The position numbers were made by a program, and so were the translations under genes. A stretch of DNA of 33,678 nucleotides, taken from assembly GCA_022402565.1 (NCBI GenBank), contig JAKRSC010000031.1:67524-101201 (forward strand), read 5' to 3'. This DNA comes from Hydrotalea sp. (GTDB lineage Bacteria; Bacteroidota; Bacteroidia; Chitinophagales; Chitinophagaceae). Positions 1 through 6,180 of this stretch are shown piece by piece. The notes beneath the pieces are model-generated. The model was not told where the DNA came from, searched no databases, and saw only the letters and a list, made by a program, of their open reading frames with translations. Numbering within the stretch: position 1 is the stretch's first letter; every line of letters begins with the position of its first letter.

Positions 1-29
1 AAAAACAAACCCCCTATCCGGGGGCTTTG
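1..29 (-). terminator. Rho-independent terminator, second copy
   Basis: Read on the minus strand this is a GC stem (CCCCC/GGGGG, loop GGATA-like) followed by GTTTGTTTTT. It is identical to the terminator at 109-137 and lies just 3' of the decayed tRNA copy. It would end any transcript that reads past the first terminator and through the pseudo-tRNA. Confidence 0.75.
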
Positions 30-55
30 TAGCGAGGAGCAGATTTGAACTGCCG
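1..55. repeat. Direct repeat copy A (terminator plus tRNA 3' half)
   Basis: These 55 bases are identical to 109-163, an offset of exactly 108 nt. The repeat contains the terminator, the acceptor 3' strand and the complete T arm of a tRNA-Met gene. Identity stops sharply at base 56 (T here, A at 164), where the copy enters a GC-rich palindrome. This is a tandem duplication of the 3' end of the tRNA transcription unit. Confidence 0.93.
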
Positions 56-108
56 TCCGCCCCGTCAGGGGCGGATATGAATCCGTTTGCCCTAGCTATC
101 AACCCACC
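30..108 (-). pseudogene. Decayed tandem copy of tRNA-Met with a hairpin in the variable region
   Basis: On the minus strand the last 25 nt match the T arm and acceptor 3' strand of the intact tRNA-Met at 138-211. Ten bases around the anticodon, CGGATTCATA, are also the same. The 5' acceptor reads GGTGGGT instead of GGCGAGG and cannot pair well with CCTCGCT. The D arm is eroded, and the variable region holds an 8-bp perfect palindrome (TCCGCCCC-GTCA-GGGGCGGA at 56-75). It cannot fold as a normal tRNA, so I call it a pseudogene. The other possibility is that 56-108 is unrelated repeat DNA and only the 3' part comes from the tRNA. Confidence 0.6.
56..75. repeat. GC-rich 8-bp perfect inverted repeat
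   Basis: TCCGCCCC and GGGGCGGA are separated by GTCA. The composition contrasts strongly with the AT-rich surroundings. It occupies the place of the tRNA variable loop in the decayed copy. It could be a REP-like palindrome that inserted into, or recombined with, the duplicated tRNA. No second copy was noticed elsewhere in the window. Confidence 0.8.
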
Positions 109-137
109 AAAAACAAACCCCCTATCCGGGGGCTTTG
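109..137 (-). terminator. Rho-independent terminator of tRNA-Met
   Basis: It directly follows the tRNA discriminator base on the minus strand: AAAGCCCCC, loop GGATA, GGGGGTTTGTTTTT. It is a strong GC stem with a T tract and is the terminator of the intact tRNA gene. Confidence 0.85.
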
Positions 138-163
138 TAGCGAGGAGCAGATTTGAACTGCCG
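109..163. repeat. Direct repeat copy B (terminator plus tRNA 3' half)
   Basis: This is the parental copy of the 55-nt direct repeat; the other copy is at 1-55. It includes the terminator and the 3' part of the functional tRNA-Met gene. Confidence 0.93.
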
Positions 164-211
164 ACCTTCGGGTTATGAATCCGATGCTCTAACCAACTGA
201 GCTACCTCGCC
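138..211 (-). tRNA. tRNA-Met (anticodon CAT)
   Basis: Read on the minus strand this is a 74-nt cloverleaf. The acceptor is GGCGAGG/CCTCGCT with a G1-U72 wobble, the D stem is GCTC/GAGC with loop AGTTGGTTA, the anticodon loop is TTCATAA, and the T arm is GGCAG-TTCAAAT-CTGCT with discriminator A. CCA is not encoded, as is usual in Bacteroidota. The anticodon stem has an A31-C39 mismatch (TCGGA/CCCGA), which tRNAs tolerate at this position. The first acceptor pair is not a CxA initiator mismatch and there is no run of three G-C pairs under the anticodon, so I prefer an elongator tRNA. A CAU tRNA-Ile2 read with lysidine cannot be excluded from sequence alone. Confidence 0.93.
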
Positions 212-231
212 ATTGATGTTCAAATGGGGTG

Positions 232-239
232 CAAATATA
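232..239 (-). promoter_or_regulatory. -7 element (TATATTTG) of the tRNA-Met promoter
   Basis: On the minus strand TATATTTG matches the Bacteroidota -7 consensus TAnnTTTG, about 20 nt before the tRNA 5' end. It is followed by GCACCC, the same extension seen at the ffh promoter (25812-25819). No clear TTG -33 box is visible. Confidence 0.65.
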
Positions 240-263
240 GTTGCTTTCGCGGAAATGAATAAT

Positions 264-2333
264 CTAGTAAGAGAAAAGTTTTTCTAATCGCTCTGCAACC
301 TTGGCCGCAGTCGGTAACATGGCTTTTTCTAAGTCCAAATGAATAGGTACTGCTGGTAAGTTCAATGCCCCCATTACTTCAACTTTGGCATCTAAAAAGT
401 GATAACAATTATTTGAAATACGAAGAGAAAGCGCTTCTGCAAAAGAATTATTTTGCTGCTCTTCACTCAATACCAATACTTTATTATGTCGTCTAACACT
501 AGCAAAAATCGTTTCTTCATCTAATGGGAATAAAGTTCTTAAATCCAACACTTCTACCCTTCCTGGGAACTTCTTGGCAGCAGCTTTCGCCCAATAAACA
601 CCCATTCCATAAGTGACTATCAATACTGTATTCCCTTTTCTTACTTCTTCTGAATCAGCTTCTAACAATACATTGGCCTTACCCAATGGTAACACATAAT
701 CCTTTTCTGGCTCAATGGTTTTGGCATCATCCGTCCCAGGTACCTTGCTCCAATACAAACCTTTATGCTCTAGCATAATAACCGGGTTTGGATCGAGGAA
801 TGCAGCCTTCATTAAACCTTTCATATCTGCTGCATTGGATGGATAAACCACCTTAATACCCTTAATGGTCAATAATGTGCTTTCAATACTGCCACTATGA
901 TAAGGACCACCACCGCCATAAGCACCAACAGGTACACGCAAGAGCATTTGTACCGGAAACTTTCCATTCGATAAATAACACGACTTACTAATCTCGGTTA
1001 CCAATTGGTTAAACCCGGGATATATATAATCACCAAACTGTACTTCTACAATCGGCTTCATACCCACAGCACTCATACCAACTGTAGAACCAATGATATA
1101 TGCTTCTTGAATGGCTGTATTAAATACCCTGTGATCTCCAAACTTATCGGCCAATGTTGCAGCCTCACGAAATACCCCTCCCAACCTTCTTCCTACATCC
1201 TGTCCATATAAAATGGCCTGCGGATGCTCTTCCATAATTTCCTCAATGGCATGCAGTGCTGCATCTACCATCATCACTTTCTCACCTGTTTTTGGAACAC
1301 GCTGCCCTTTCTCCTCTTTCACAGGTGTAGGCACAAACACATAGTCTTCTACTGTTTGAATGTCTGGTTCTATTGCAGCAAGAGCTTTGTTGAAATGATC
1401 TTGCACATATGCCAACACATTATTTTCTACCTCATTCAATTGAGTTTCTGTATAACCAATATTGGTTAACAATAACCTTAGTTTAGGAATTGGATCATAC
1501 AACCCATGACGCAATAAATCCTCTCTATTCCTGTAAAACTCTTTCCGCACACCACTTGTATGGTGACCTAATAATGGAACTTTAGCGTGTACCAGCACCG
1601 GCCGGCGTTCTGTTCTGGCGTATTGTACTGCTTCTTGCATGGTCTCGAAACTTTTCACAAAGTCGCTACCATCGCATTGCAAACGTTTCATGCCTTTGAA
1701 GCCCGCTGCGTATTCGTAGGCATTTGTACACCTGAACTCTTCACCGGCGGCACTGATACTCCACTGGTTATCCTGGACTAAATAAACTATTGGTAATTGT
1801 TTGAGCGTAGCAAACTGAAATGCTTCACTCACTTCTCCCTCAGTAACACTTCCATCTCCCAAAGAGCAAACCACCACAGGTAGCTCTCCGTTTTCGCCTT
1901 TTCTTAATGTATTGGAATGATACCTTTCTAAAAATTGAACGCCTTGTGCCAATCCAGTGGTTGGAATGGCTTGCATTCCTGTTGCACTGCTCTGATGAAT
2001 AATGGCAGGACGATTGGGATCTTTGCTACTAGGATGACAATAATATGAGCGCCCTCCTGAGAATGGATCATCGCGCTTTGCTAATAATTGCAGCATCAAT
2101 TCATAAGGCTGAAACCCTATGCTAAGCATAATGCTGTCGTCTCTGTAATATGGACTAACCCAATCGCAAGCATGTAACTGTAAGCCTGCCGCTATTTGTA
2201 TAGCTTCATGCCCCCTAGAGGTTGAATGCACGTATTTACAATCCTGACGGTTGGCTTCGTATGTTTCGCTCATACTTTTAGCCATTACCATCAGCCTGTA
2301 GGCATGCATCAATATGTCTGGCGTCAGGGTCAT
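264..2333 (-). CDS. 2-oxoacid dehydrogenase E1, fused alpha/beta subunits (689 aa)
   Basis: This is a thiamine-diphosphate E1 component of a 2-oxoacid dehydrogenase complex (pyruvate or branched-chain type). It decarboxylates the oxoacid and transfers the acyl group to the lipoyl E2. Residues about 1-345 form the alpha half, with the TPP motif starting at GDG (159-161) and ending at DNQ (188-190). Residues about 350-689 form the beta half, with the GQDVGRR, EVQFGDYIYPG and LRVPVGAYGGGGPYHSGS segments. Separate E1 alpha and beta chains together would have this length, so the protein is a natural fusion, common in Bacteroidota. It lies 11 nt downstream of an FAH-family gene, probably in the same transcript. 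No E2 or E3 gene is in the window. The exact substrate cannot be told from sequence. Confidence 0.9.
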   Translation of the reverse strand: MTLTPDILMHAYRLMVMAKSMSETYEANRQDCKYVHSTSRGHEAIQIAAGLQLHACDWVSPYYRDDSIMLSIGFQPYELMLQLLAKRDDPFSGGRSYYCHPSSKDPNRPAIIHQSSATGMQAIPTTGLAQGVQFLERYHSNTLRKGENGELPVVVCSLGDGSVTEGEVSEAFQFATLKQLPIVYLVQDNQWSISAAGEEFRCTNAYEYAAGFKGMKRLQCDGSDFVKSFETMQEAVQYARTERRPVLVHAKVPLLGHHTSGVRKEFYRNREDLLRHGLYDPIPKLRLLLTNIGYTETQLNEVENNVLAYVQDHFNKALAAIEPDIQTVEDYVFVPTPVKEEKGQRVPKTGEKVMMVDAALHAIEEIMEEHPQAILYGQDVGRRLGGVFREAATLADKFGDHRVFNTAIQEAYIIGSTVGMSAVGMKPIVEVQFGDYIYPGFNQLVTEISKSCYLSNGKFPVQMLLRVPVGAYGGGGPYHSGSIESTLLTIKGIKVVYPSNAADMKGLMKAAFLDPNPVIMLEHKGLYWSKVPGTDDAKTIEPEKDYVLPLGKANVLLEADSEEVRKGNTVLIVTYGMGVYWAKAAAKKFPGRVEVLDLRTLFPLDEETIFASVRRHNKVLVLSEEQQNNSFAEALSLRISNNCYHFLDAKVEVMGALNLPAVPIHLDLEKAMLPTAAKVAERLEKLFSY

Positions 2334-2344
2334 TAACAGTTACA

Positions 2345-2956
2345 TCATTTTATTTCCAATTCAAATAAGCGTTCATCTTCTATAAATCCTTCCAATACAT
2401 CACCAACTACACATTCGCCCACACCAGCTGGAGTTCCTGTAAAAAGGAGATCTCCAATGTTGAGGGAGAAATAGGATGATATATGAGAAATAATGTGATT
2501 AAAAGGATAAATCATGAGGGATGAATCTCCCTGTTGCACCACTTCGCCATTTTTTCTGAGTGTAAACAGAAATGGCTTTTTCAAACGCTCCAATTCTAAA
2601 GGAATCCATTGCCCAACAATGGCTGAATTGTCCCACGCTTTTGCTTTTTCCCAAGGAAGACCTTTGTTCTTAAGCTCACTCTGCACATCCCTAGCCGTGA
2701 AATCAATACCAACCGTTATGGCATCTACATACTTATCGGCTTGCTTTTCAGGCACATATTTGCCGTTTTTTGCAATCCGCAACACTAATTCAATTTCGTA
2801 ATGTAACTCGTTTGAAAACTCAGGGTAATAGAATGGACTATTAGCCTTCAGCAAGGCTGATTTGGGTTTCATGAAAATAACAGGCTCCTCCGGAATGGCA
2901 TTGCCTAGCTCCTTTGCATGATCGACATAATTTCGGCCGACGCAAAAAATTTTCAT
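2345..2956 (-). CDS. FAH-family hydrolase (FAHD1/YcgM-like acylpyruvase)
   Basis: A 203-residue protein of the fumarylacetoacetate hydrolase superfamily. Short members of this length act on acylpyruvates or decarboxylate oxaloacetate, using a divalent metal. The expected metal ligands are visible: E54 and E56 in HYEIEL and D85 in GIDFTARDVQ. The C-terminal LFTGTPAGVG motif is also typical. It starts at the natural Met of MKIFCVGRNYVDHAKE, where the family normally starts. It precedes the fused E1 gene by 11 nt, so the two may be co-transcribed, which fits a shared role in 2-oxoacid metabolism. That functional link is an inference. Confidence 0.87.
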   Translation of the reverse strand: MKIFCVGRNYVDHAKELGNAIPEEPVIFMKPKSALLKANSPFYYPEFSNELHYEIELVLRIAKNGKYVPEKQADKYVDAITVGIDFTARDVQSELKNKGLPWEKAKAWDNSAIVGQWIPLELERLKKPFLFTLRKNGEVVQQGDSSLMIYPFNHIISHISSYFSLNIGDLLFTGTPAGVGECVVGDVLEGFIEDERLFELEIK

Positions 2957-3062
2957 AGTACGAGGTTTAATAAGCCCTAAGACGCCTCAAAAATTGGGTT
3001 TGGGATACGGAAAGGCGACTTAATGGTTTATTTCACCACATATAACTACCCCTATGTATATT

Positions 3063-3641
3063 TTATTGTGTGAAGGTTAAATTATTTACTCGGGCCATGG
3101 CTTGCTGAATGCCCATAGATGCCCAATTTTCAATCACTTCTATGCAATGTTCTGCCTTTTTTTGAACCACAGGCTGCTCTTCTTGCAACCATTTGCCTAA
3201 AACAAATTCGGCTTGTTTTCCTTTGGGATATTGATTTCCTATACCAAATCTAAGCTTGGGATAAACATCGGTTCCTACCGCTAACTGTATGTCTTTCAGT
3301 CCATTATGACCAGCATCACTGCCAGACGGACGTAACCTTAATTTACTCAATGGCAACGCTAAGTCGTCTACTATTGTTAAGGTTTGTTCTAATGCAATCT
3401 TCTCCTTTTCTTGCCAATACTTAAATGCCCTTCCACTTAAATTCATGTAAGTGGTGGGTTTTATGCAAATAAAAATTTTTCCTTTCCACTTCACCTCAGC
3501 CCGATCAGCCAAGCGGTCATTCGTAAAAAATGCGCCGTGCTTCGTAGCAAATGCCTCCACTACATCAAAACCTATATTATGTCGAGTATGCTTATACTCC
3601 ATACCAATATTTCCCAGACCAACTAATAAAAACTTGTTCAT
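3063..3641 (-). CDS. pth: Peptidyl-tRNA hydrolase
   Basis: Pth releases tRNA from prematurely dropped peptidyl-tRNA. The 192-residue product begins MNKFLLVGLGNIG, the usual N-terminus. It contains TRHNIGFDVV with the catalytic His, the MNLSG segment and the GHNGLKDI motif. The frame is open 26 codons further upstream, to 3719. That extension would run through the rplY terminator and lies upstream of a -7 promoter element at 3657-3664, so I place the start at 3641. In many Bacteroidota and other bacteria pth follows rplY, as here, but in this case a terminator separates them and pth has its own promoter. Confidence 0.93.
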   Translation of the reverse strand: MNKFLLVGLGNIGMEYKHTRHNIGFDVVEAFATKHGAFFTNDRLADRAEVKWKGKIFICIKPTTYMNLSGRAFKYWQEKEKIALEQTLTIVDDLALPLSKLRLRPSGSDAGHNGLKDIQLAVGTDVYPKLRFGIGNQYPKGKQAEFVLGKWLQEEQPVVQKKAEHCIEVIENWASMGIQQAMARVNNLTFTQ

Positions 3642-3656
3642 ACGCTTGGAATGATG

Positions 3657-3664
3657 CAAATGTA
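3657..3664 (-). promoter_or_regulatory. -7 element (TACATTTG) of the pth promoter
   Basis: On the minus strand TACATTTG lies 15 nt before the pth ATG at 3641 and just after the rplY terminator. It matches TAnnTTTG. Its position rules against the longer reading frame start at 3719. No TTG -33 box is evident. Confidence 0.6.
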
Positions 3665-3675
3665 GAATGCTCGAG

Positions 3676-3707
3676 CATAAAAAAACCCTTTCCGAAGAAA
3701 GGGTTTT
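3676..3707 (-). terminator. Rho-independent terminator of rplY
   Basis: On the minus strand AAAACCCTTTC and GAAAGGGTTTT enclose a TTCG tetraloop and are followed by TTT. It lies about 20 nt past the rplY stop and before pth. It is a textbook stable terminator. Confidence 0.9.
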
Positions 3708-3726
3708 AAGAAATATCAACTGAAAA

Positions 3727-4311
3727 TTACTTTTTCTTGTCGTCTTTCTTCGCTTCTTCTTGCTTCAACTGACGAGTCATTACAATAGAAGCAACCGGAA
3801 TACGAGGTGAGTTCATAATTTCCATTTCTGGAGCTACCACGTTCTCAACACGAATGTTACCGTTTAATTCTAGGTTGGTGATGTCTACCTCAATAAACTC
3901 TTTAAGGTTCTTAGGTAAAGTTTTCACTTTTAAAGCCTTCATTTTAGTAATAAGCTTACCACCCGCTTTTACACCAGCAGCAGAACCTGTAAACTTCAAT
4001 GGAAGTGTAGCAATCACTTTTTTGTTCTCTACCAGCTCTAATAAATCTACGTGGATTAAAGCATCAGTTACTTTGTGGAACTGCAAATCCTTTAGAATAC
4101 AAGAATAAGTCTTGCCGTCAATTTGAACTTGCGCCAATTGGAATTCAGGAGTGTACACCAATGGCTTGAATGCTTTTGCAGAAGCTGCAAACTTGATCTC
4201 TTCGGAGCCACCGTAAATTACACCTGGCACTAGTTCCTGAGAGCGAAGTTGGCGGCTGGCTTTCTTTCCGCTTTCGGTCCTCAGTTGTCCTTCGATGATA
4301 ATTGATTTCAT
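3727..4311 (-). CDS. rplY: 50S ribosomal protein L25 / general stress protein Ctc
   Basis: A 5S rRNA-binding protein of the Ctc (long L25) type. The N-terminal L25 domain starts MKSIIIEGQLRTESGKKASRQLR and has the VPGVIYGG motif. It is followed by the C-terminal beta domain (about residues 95-180) and a lysine-rich tail ending KKDDKKK. Length is 194 residues. The frame is open seven codons further upstream, but MKSIIIEG is the family start. A full TTG-N20-TACTTTTG promoter sits just before it, at 4330-4360. A strong terminator follows the gene. Confidence 0.93.
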   Translation of the reverse strand: MKSIIIEGQLRTESGKKASRQLRSQELVPGVIYGGSEEIKFAASAKAFKPLVYTPEFQLAQVQIDGKTYSCILKDLQFHKVTDALIHVDLLELVENKKVIATLPLKFTGSAAGVKAGGKLITKMKALKVKTLPKNLKEFIEVDITNLELNGNIRVENVVAPEMEIMNSPRIPVASIVMTRQLKQEEAKKDDKKK

Positions 4312-4329
4312 GTTTAAAATTTTGGAGTG

Positions 4330-4360
4330 CAAAAGTAGGACTTCTTGGTCTTTCTACCAA
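4330..4360 (-). promoter_or_regulatory. rplY promoter (TTG-N20-TACTTTTG)
   Basis: On the minus strand the -33 TTG is at 4358-4360 and the -7 TACTTTTG at 4330-4337, with 20 nt between them. This is a full match to the Bacteroidota primary sigma factor consensus. Transcription would start near 4323, leaving a leader of only about 12 nt. Confidence 0.78.
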
Positions 4361-4366
4361 TTAGAA

Positions 4367-4398
4367 ACAAAAAACAGGGCTATTTTGTAACCCTGTTT
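4367..4398 (-). terminator. Rho-independent terminator of prs
   Basis: On the minus strand AAACAGGG and CCCTGTTT form an 8-bp stem around an 11-nt loop, followed by TTTTG. It lies about 30 nt past the prs stop codon and just upstream of the rplY promoter. Confidence 0.85.
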
Positions 4399-4426
4399 GA
4401 ATATTCTATTAAAAAATTGCTTTTTC

Positions 4427-5380
4427 CTACTTTCTATCGCGCAGCTGAGAATGCACAAAAAGACTGGTAATACTTTTGTTTTCGAATGCATTTCTAATTG
4501 CTATTGCAAATAGGTCAGCCACTGATAACACCTTGATTTTAGGGGAGTTCTGCTTTAAAGGGATGGTATCGCACACCACCAATTCTTCCAAAACGCTGTT
4601 TTCAATATTCTCGTAAGCTTTTCCACTTAAAACTGGATGGGTACAAAGCGCACGAACGCTTCTTGCACCTTTTTCTTTAAGCAAGCTGGCACTTTTAGCT
4701 AGTGTTCCACCTGTATCGCAGATGTCATCAATTAATACTACATCTCGACCAGCCACATCTCCAATTACCACCATGCTGGCTATTTCGTTGGCACGTTTGC
4801 GATGTTTATCGCAAATAACCATTTCTGAATTGAAATAGCTGGCTATCTCTCGAACACGGTTGGTACTACCTACATCGGGGGCTGCGAATGTTAAATTAGG
4901 CAGCTTTAACGATTCAATATAGGGAATGAAAATGGCTGAGCTATCAAGGTGGTCTACTGGAATATCAAAGAATGCCTGAATTTGAGGCGCATGTAAATCC
5001 ATTGTAATGACCCTGTTCGCACCTGCAGCTTCTAACAAAGTTGCTAATAACTTGGAACCAATGGCAACCCTTGGTTTATCTTTTCTGTCCTGACGCGCAT
5101 AGCCATAGTAAGGCACAACTGCAATAATTTTATAGGCACTTGCACGTTTTGCAGCATCAATCATGAGCAATAGCTCCATTAAGTTATCGGTTGGAGCATA
5201 CGTACTTTGTACCAAAAACACATAGCTACCGCGAATACTCTCTAAAAATACAGGCTGAAATTCACCGTCGCTGAATTTTTGAATATTTACTTTCCCAATA
5301 GGGGCGCCAAATCGTTGAGCTATTTTTTGTGCTAAATGTTGGGATCCTGTTCCTGAAAAAATCTTGATGGAAGGGTTCAT
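4427..5380 (-). CDS. prs: Ribose-phosphate pyrophosphokinase
   Basis: This enzyme makes PRPP from ribose 5-phosphate and ATP for nucleotide, histidine and tryptophan synthesis. The 317-residue product begins MNPSIKIFSG. It carries the FSDGEFQP segment, the catalytic-flexible region YYGYARQDRKDKPR, the metal-binding motif MDLHAPQIQAFFDIPVDHL, and the PRPP loop VVLIDDICDTGGTL. An upstream in-frame Met at 5470 would add 30 residues that do not belong to the family and would overlap the promoter region, so I choose 5380. The gene is divergent from radC across about 100 bp and ends in a clear terminator. Confidence 0.95.
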   Translation of the reverse strand: MNPSIKIFSGTGSQHLAQKIAQRFGAPIGKVNIQKFSDGEFQPVFLESIRGSYVFLVQSTYAPTDNLMELLLMIDAAKRASAYKIIAVVPYYGYARQDRKDKPRVAIGSKLLATLLEAAGANRVITMDLHAPQIQAFFDIPVDHLDSSAIFIPYIESLKLPNLTFAAPDVGSTNRVREIASYFNSEMVICDKHRKRANEIASMVVIGDVAGRDVVLIDDICDTGGTLAKSASLLKEKGARSVRALCTHPVLSGKAYENIENSVLEELVVCDTIPLKQNSPKIKVLSVADLFAIAIRNAFENKSITSLFVHSQLRDRK

Positions 5381-5398
5381 AAGGTGGGTATAACGGTG

Positions 5399-5406
5399 CG
5401 AAGATA
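5399..5406 (-). promoter_or_regulatory. Possible -7 element (TATCTTCG) of prs
   Basis: On the minus strand TATCTTCG lies 19 nt before the prs start and matches TAnnTTTG at seven of eight positions. A TTG at the expected -33 distance is not seen. Confidence 0.4.
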
Positions 5407-5433
5407 AACCGCGCCGACAATACTTTGAAGCAG

Positions 5434-5464
5434 TTGGAATAATATGAGGAAAAATATATTTTAG
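5434..5464 (+). promoter_or_regulatory. radC promoter (TTG-N20-TATTTTAG)
   Basis: The -33 TTG is at 5434-5436 and the -7 TATTTTAG at 5457-5464, 20 nt apart, with one mismatch to TAnnTTTG. The radC ATG follows 16 nt later. The promoter shares the short prs-radC divergent region. Confidence 0.6.
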
Positions 5465-5480
5465 CTGCAAAATTCGTTAT

Positions 5481-6164
5481 ATGCCATCTATTAAAATTTG
5501 GGCGGAGGCCGATAGGCCCCGCGAAAAACTCATGCTTAAAGGAGCGCATCATTTAACCGATGCAGAGCTAGTCGCTATTTTACTTCAACAAGGAACCAAA
5601 GAAAAATCTGCTATTGATCTTGCAAGAGAATTGTTAGCCGCCTGCAAGAACAATGTGTATGAGTTATCTAGAAAATCGGTTGCCGACTTGCTTCAAATGA
5701 AAATAAAAGGACTGGGGCCAGTGAAATGCATTATGCTTGCTGCAGCATTAGAATTGGGTGTAAGAAAACAAAGTAGCTATAATCAAAAAACAAAAGTGAG
5801 ATCGAGTAGAGATCTTGCTGGCTTTTTGCAGGCCAACTATGCGCATAAAAAACAAGAAGTGTTTGTGGTAGTTTATCTAAATCGAGCAAACTGCATTATG
5901 CATGTTGAAACCATCAGCGAAGGAGGAATCACAGGCACAGTTGTTGACCCAAGAATAGTCATGAAAAAAGCGTTGCAGCACGATGCTGTTAGCTTAATCT
6001 TATGTCACAATCACCCTAGTGGCAATCTACAACCTAGTCAGGCCGACCAAAACTTGACTCAAAAAATTAAACATGCTGCTTTGCACTTCGATATTCAGTT
6101 ATTGGATCATATTATTGTAAGTGAAGAGGGCTATTATAGTTTTGCCGACGAAGGGGCTTTATGA
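5481..6164 (+). CDS. radC: RadC family JAB/MPN-domain protein
   Basis: A 227-residue RadC (UPF0758) protein. The N-terminal helix-hairpin-helix-like part (residues about 20-100) includes GLGPVK at 78-83. The C-terminal JAB/MPN metalloprotease-like domain (about 105-227) has the JAMM ligands H176 and H178 in CHNHPSG and D189 in SQAD. The historic link to DNA repair is weak; the biochemical role of RadC is still unsettled. The start at 5481 gives the normal family N-terminus, with IKIWAEADRPREKL close after it. The stop codon lies inside the loop of its own terminator. Confidence 0.93.
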   Translation: MPSIKIWAEADRPREKLMLKGAHHLTDAELVAILLQQGTKEKSAIDLARELLAACKNNVYELSRKSVADLLQMKIKGLGPVKCIMLAAALELGVRKQSSYNQKTKVRSSRDLAGFLQANYAHKKQEVFVVVYLNRANCIMHVETISEGGITGTVVDPRIVMKKALQHDAVSLILCHNHPSGNLQPSQADQNLTQKIKHAALHFDIQLLDHIIVSEEGYYSFADEGAL

Positions 6165-6180
6165 GCCCCTTCTTTATTTT
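6150..6180 (+). terminator. Rho-independent terminator of radC, overlapping its stop codon
   Basis: A 9-bp stem GAAGGGGCT/AGCCCCTTC with loop TTATG, followed by TTTATTTTT. The TGA stop of radC (6162-6164) begins in the loop, so the last codons and the terminator are the same DNA. On the opposite strand there is no T tract, so it probably works only for radC. Confidence 0.88.

Noticed and set aside
30-108. A tRNA-Sec (long variable arm) gene
   Set aside because: The GC-rich hairpin resembles a long variable arm, but the anticodon region reads CAT, the acceptor strands do not pair and the D arm is eroded.
1-108. An attachment site or mobile-element end at the tRNA
   Set aside because: The repeat is tandem with a 108-nt period and has no integrase gene or foreign DNA next to it, so a duplication explains it better.
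3642-3719. A longer N-terminus for pth
   Set aside because: It would be encoded by the rplY terminator and lie upstream of the -7 element at 3657-3664; the family start is MNKFLLVG.
5381-5470. A longer N-terminus for prs
   Set aside because: The extra 30 residues are not in the family and cover the promoter region shared with radC.
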